Origin: CAZNHL01 sp964572965
GTDB lineage: Bacteria > Bacteroidota > Bacteroidia > Cytophagales > UBA9547
Length of the DNA stretch: 16,085 nucleotides
Reading direction: 5' to 3'
NCBI GenBank assembly: GCA_964572965.1
Contig: CAZNHL010000078.1
Coordinates: forward strand, 1 to 16,085
Shown here: positions 14,303-16,085 of the stretch, in pieces
How the letters are laid out: every line of letters starts with the position of its first letter
How positions within the stretch are numbered: position 1 is the first letter of the stretch
The notes under the pieces: model-generated
Seen by the model: only the letters and a program-made list of their open reading frames with translations
Told to the model about the DNA's origin: nothing
Database searches by the model: none
Made by a program: the position numbers and the translations under genes

Positions 14303-14397
14303 TCCTTTGGTTTTATTTGTTGGGTTGAGGTGTCCGGGGGTTGAAAGGGGTTACTTAAATATGGGAATTATCAATGTGATTTCAATTAGAAAACAAT

Positions 14398-14432
14398 AAA
14401 AAAAGCCTTCCCGCAAATATGCGGAAAGGCTT
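14398..14432 (-). terminator. Terminator of the rpsU-xerC-hpf operon
   Basis: On the minus strand a 12-bp stem (AAGCCTTTCCGC / GCGGGAAGGCTT, one G-U pair) with a 6-nt loop is followed by seven Ts. The plus-strand version has a C-A mismatch at the same point, which shows that it serves minus-strand RNA. It begins 20 nt past the hpf stop. Confidence 0.92.
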
Positions 14433-14451
14433 ATAGGTTGGTTATACTTAG

Positions 14452-14760
14452 TTAAACAGTATGTGTCGTAATCTGTTTTTCTTTGAAACGTTTGATTTGC
14501 ACTGTTAATGCATCAACGGCAGCATCTGTAGCTGCTTCAAAGGAGTCTGAAAGCTCACTTGCAAATATTTTCTCGCCCGGTACATTCAGTTTTATCTCTA
14601 CATGCTTATTGTTGAAAGTCTCTTTCTTTTCAACCTTAAGGTAAACTTCCCCGTCTACAATTCTGTCGTAGAAGGTTTCAAGCTTATCAAGACGTTTCTG
14701 GATATGATCTAGCAATTTAACGTCAGCAGTAAAGTGGATGGATTGAATGTTAACTTTCAT
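14452..14760 (-). CDS. hpf: Ribosome hibernation-promoting factor (HPF/RaiA family, short form)
   Basis: A 102-aa protein of the sigma-54 modulation/S30AE ribosomal family that binds the 30S decoding site in slow growth and stops translation or promotes ribosome dimers. Visible are MKVNIQSIHFTADVKLLDHI (1-20), KRLDKLETFYDRI (22-34), EVYLKVEKKE and VEIKLNVPGEKIFASELSDSFEAATDAAVDALTVQIKRFKEK (54-95), the beta-alpha-beta-beta-beta-alpha fold with a basic last helix. It lacks the long-HPF dimerisation domain. A frame extension to TTG at 14787 exists, but the ATG at 14760 gives the family's normal N-terminus. It is the last gene of the rpsU-xerC-hpf unit, 29 nt after xerC. Confidence 0.94.
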   Translation of the reverse strand: MKVNIQSIHFTADVKLLDHIQKRLDKLETFYDRIVDGEVYLKVEKKETFNNKHVEIKLNVPGEKIFASELSDSFEAATDAAVDALTVQIKRFKEKQITTHTV

Positions 14761-14789
14761 GACTTCTAATTTTAATTGGTGAAACAAAA

Positions 14790-15671
14790 TCAGGCTTTTG
14801 GATGGGCCTTTTCAAAAATAGCTTTTAATTTCTCAATTGAGTTATGGGTGTACACCTGCGTTGCGGCAAGGCTGCTGTGTCCCAATAAATCCTTGATCGC
14901 ATTCAAATCAGCACCTTTGTTTAGAAGGTGAGTGGCAAACGAGTGCCTGAGAACGTGAGGACTTTTCTTTTCTGATGTGGTTACATGGCTCAGGTTCTTT
15001 TTAACGATACGATATATAAACGTAGAATAGCTTTTACTATTGCTATCTGTAACGATAAAATAACCCTTGTGGTTACCCTCGGGGAGAGAGTTTTTCGCAA
15101 TTCTGTACTGCTCAATAACTTGCTGCAAAGAAATATTTATCGGGATAATTCTTTCCTTGTTTCCTTTCCCCAGCACCTTGATTGTTTTGTTGTAGGGGTT
15201 GATGTCTGAATCTTTTAATTCGATCAGTTCCGACAAACGCATGCCTGTTCCATAGAGTAGTTCAAGGATTACTCTTTCTCTTATAATAGAAAATTCGTTG
15301 GTTTCTGATAAATGATCCAGTTGCAGATTGAGCGGCTTTTCTTCTATAATCTCAGGAAGGCGCTTTGGCGTTTTTAATGTTTTAATCCGCTGGGTAGGGT
15401 CGGTGGTGATATAGCCGTTCCTTTTCATAAATTTGAAGTATGACTTCAGGCAGGCTATCTTACGATTGATGCTTCTCGCTACCATTTCATTTTCTGCCAG
15501 TTCCACCAGCCAGGAGCGGATTTGGTGATGGTCGGCTTTCTCTGTTTCGGGAAGACCATATGTCTGAGAAAGGTAGTCGCTGAATTGCGTCAGATCGTGC
15601 TCATAACTGGTTACTGTATGTTTACTGTAACGCTTTTCAAACTCGATATAACGCAAAAAAGAATCCTTCAT
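14790..15671 (-). CDS. xerC: Tyrosine recombinase XerC-like
   Basis: A 293-aa site-specific recombinase that, with a partner, resolves chromosome dimers at dif. Residues 1-90 are the SAM-like core-binding domain (FLRYIEFEKRYSKHTVTSYEHDL), and 105-293 the catalytic domain. All active-site residues are in place: Arg145 (YGTGMRLSEL), Lys172 (GKGNKER), His239 and Arg242 (PHVLRHSFATHLL), His265 (LLGHSSLAATQ) and nucleophile Tyr274 (QVYTH). Length fits XerC/XerD. The position between rpsU and hpf is the conserved Bacteroidota housekeeping context, which argues against an integrase of a mobile element. I chose ATG at 15671; a TTG two codons upstream is less likely. The first codons lie in a hairpin described separately. 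Confidence 0.93.
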   Translation of the reverse strand: MKDSFLRYIEFEKRYSKHTVTSYEHDLTQFSDYLSQTYGLPETEKADHHQIRSWLVELAENEMVARSINRKIACLKSYFKFMKRNGYITTDPTQRIKTLKTPKRLPEIIEEKPLNLQLDHLSETNEFSIIRERVILELLYGTGMRLSELIELKDSDINPYNKTIKVLGKGNKERIIPINISLQQVIEQYRIAKNSLPEGNHKGYFIVTDSNSKSYSTFIYRIVKKNLSHVTTSEKKSPHVLRHSFATHLLNKGADLNAIKDLLGHSSLAATQVYTHNSIEKLKAIFEKAHPKA

Positions 15672-15709
15672 ACTCAAAACGGTCTACGTCTTAAATATAA
15701 AGGATTCTT
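15659..15709 (-). promoter_or_regulatory. Inverted repeat enclosing the xerC start codon
   Basis: In the minus-strand message AAGAATCCTT (15709-15700) can pair with AAGGATTCTT (15668-15659), a perfect 10-bp stem with a 31-nt loop. The loop contains the whole xerC leader and ends with its ATG; the second arm is codons 2-4 and runs into TTTTTT. It could limit xerC translation or attenuate transcription between rpsU and xerC. Confidence 0.45.
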
Positions 15710-15728
15710 AAGTATTTGAAAAGAACGA

Positions 15729-15923
15729 TTAATAGTTTTCGTCAGCAAACAAAGACTGTTTGTAAGCTGCTCTGATAACCTGAGTTCTTCTAGTTACACA
15801 TTTCTTCTCGAAAGTTGTTCTGCGACGTAGTTCTTTCAAAACACCAGTTTTCTCAAATTTCTTCTTGAAACGCTTAAGCGCCTTGTCAATAGATTCGTTT
15901 TCTTTTACGTTGATAATGATCAT
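15729..15923 (-). CDS. rpsU: 30S ribosomal protein bS21
   Basis: A 64-aa basic ribosomal protein: MIIINVKENESIDKALKRF, then KKKFEKTGVLKELRRR, then FEKKCVTRRTQVIRAAYKQSL. These are the usual bS21 helices, and the short C-terminus is normal for Bacteroidota. It binds near the 3' end of 16S rRNA on the platform. In Flavobacterium johnsoniae ribosomes bS21, with bS18 and bS6, holds the anti-SD tail out of reach; Tyr54, which I recall as a contact there, is present. A longer frame to 15956 exists, but ATG at 15923 gives the correct protein and is preceded at 9-nt spacing by a full SD, the only strong one in this window. It is first in the rpsU-xerC-hpf operon. Confidence 0.96.
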   Translation of the reverse strand: MIIINVKENESIDKALKRFKKKFEKTGVLKELRRRTTFEKKCVTRRTQVIRAAYKQSLFADENY

Positions 15924-15930
15924 GCTAAAA

Positions 15931-15941
15931 CACCTCCTTTT
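15931..15941 (-). promoter_or_regulatory. Strong Shine-Dalgarno of rpsU, likely autoregulatory
   Basis: AAAAGGAGGTG lies 9 nt (from GGAGG) before the rpsU ATG on the minus strand and complements the anti-SD perfectly. All other genes here have A/T-rich leaders without an SD. Work on F. johnsoniae ties such an rpsU SD to feedback: ribosomes lacking bS21 expose the anti-SD and translate rpsU preferentially. Further upstream an AAAAACG/CGTTTTT hairpin (15955-15979) may structure the leader. Confidence 0.85.
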
Positions 15942-15987
15942 CCGAGTTTCTTGCAAAAACGCTTATGGTTTTCGTTTTTACAGGCTG

Positions 15988-15995
15988 CAAAGGTA
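15988..15995 (-). promoter_or_regulatory. Candidate -7 box (TACCTTTG) for the rpsU operon
   Basis: Minus-strand TACCTTTG matches TAnnTTTG and predicts a leader of roughly 55-60 nt before the rpsU ATG, which would include the 15955-15979 hairpin and the SD. No TTG stands at the expected -33 distance. Confidence 0.5.
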
Positions 15996-16030
15996 GAGAA
16001 AAGATTTTAAATTGGAAATATTTATTTTAA

Positions 16031-16085
16031 AGTAGTGAGTAGTGAGTAGTGAGTAGTGAGTAGTGAGTAGTGAGTAGTGAGTAGT
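16031..16085. repeat. 7-bp tandem repeat (AGTAGTG) running to the window end
   Basis: Seven complete AGTAGTG units plus six bases of an eighth, with no mismatches, continue to the last base, so the true length is unknown. As the unit is not a multiple of three, every plus-strand frame meets TAG or TGA, while all minus-strand frames stay open (coding a Thr-Thr-His-Tyr-Ser-Leu-Leu cycle). It sits 36 nt upstream of the rpsU -7 box. Confidence 0.97.

Noticed and set aside
14190..14451. tRNA cluster downstream of hpf, as found in some Bacteroidota
   Set aside because: No tRNA-like T-loop or acceptor stem found on either strand; the terminator follows hpf directly.
14790..15671. Tyrosine recombinase as integrase of a mobile element
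   Set aside because: It is embedded in the housekeeping order rpsU-xerC-hpf, has XerC length, and there is no att-like repeat, tRNA or phage gene.
16031..16085. CRISPR array or attachment site
   Set aside because: Repeats are 7 bp and contiguous with no spacers, so this is a simple tandem repeat.

Overview
The window reads as chromosomal DNA of a Bacteroidota bacterium, most likely a Cytophagales member of the Cytophaga/Sporocytophaga type (family-level inference from protein sequences, not proven). Supporting signs: AT-rich DNA; starts preceded by A/T-rich leaders without Shine-Dalgarno (SD) sequences; -7 boxes of the TAnnTTTG type; lineage-typical proteins (long MetK, short RsmI-like methylase, Tgt without zinc cysteines); and the rpsU-xerC-hpf gene order. 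One 10-N assembly gap lies inside ispE, and the right edge runs out inside a 7-bp tandem repeat, as at a contig end.

Layout. (1) 1-3569, minus strand: a compact surface-glycan operon, read GT4 glycosyltransferase -> PglC-type phosphoglycosyl transferase -> PglD/NeuD-type acetyltransferase -> unknown 152-aa membrane-anchored protein -> DegT-family aminotransferase (cut by the window edge). The PglC/PglD/PglE-like trio suggests a UDP-4-amino-4,6-dideoxy sugar (bacillosamine-like) that is N-acetylated and placed on a polyprenyl-phosphate carrier, then extended by the GT4. (2) 3697-4512, plus: ispE (MEP isoprenoid pathway), ending at a bidirectional terminator shared with metK. (3) 4705-10375, minus: metK, an RsmI-like SAM-dependent methylase, an Nfu-type Fe-S scaffold, rsmG, an ECF sigma factor, and a membrane GT2 glycosyltransferase whose end overlaps the sigma-factor start. 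Terminators after nfu, rsmG and the sigma gene split this run into several transcription units. (4) 10485-13644, plus: tgt, an LptF/LptG-family permease and a GT-A-like putative glycosyltransferase, closely spaced and closed by a long perfect hairpin. (5) 13698-15923, minus: a MarR-family regulator with a TTG start and a possible operator, then the rpsU-xerC-hpf operon.

Most of the content is housekeeping: translation (bS21, HPF, RsmG, Tgt), SAM supply and use, Fe-S assembly, isoprenoids and envelope sugars. The most striking points are: the only strong SD in the window sits in front of rpsU, in a lineage that normally ignores SDs, which fits bS21 autoregulation through the sequestered anti-SD; a hairpin whose loop holds the xerC start codon; an orphan promoter-plus-terminator pair after rsmG that could be a small RNA; Tgt lacking all three zinc cysteines; and the unknown protein inserted between the PglD- and PglE-like genes. 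I see no phage, IS element, CRISPR array, defence system, tRNA or rRNA gene.
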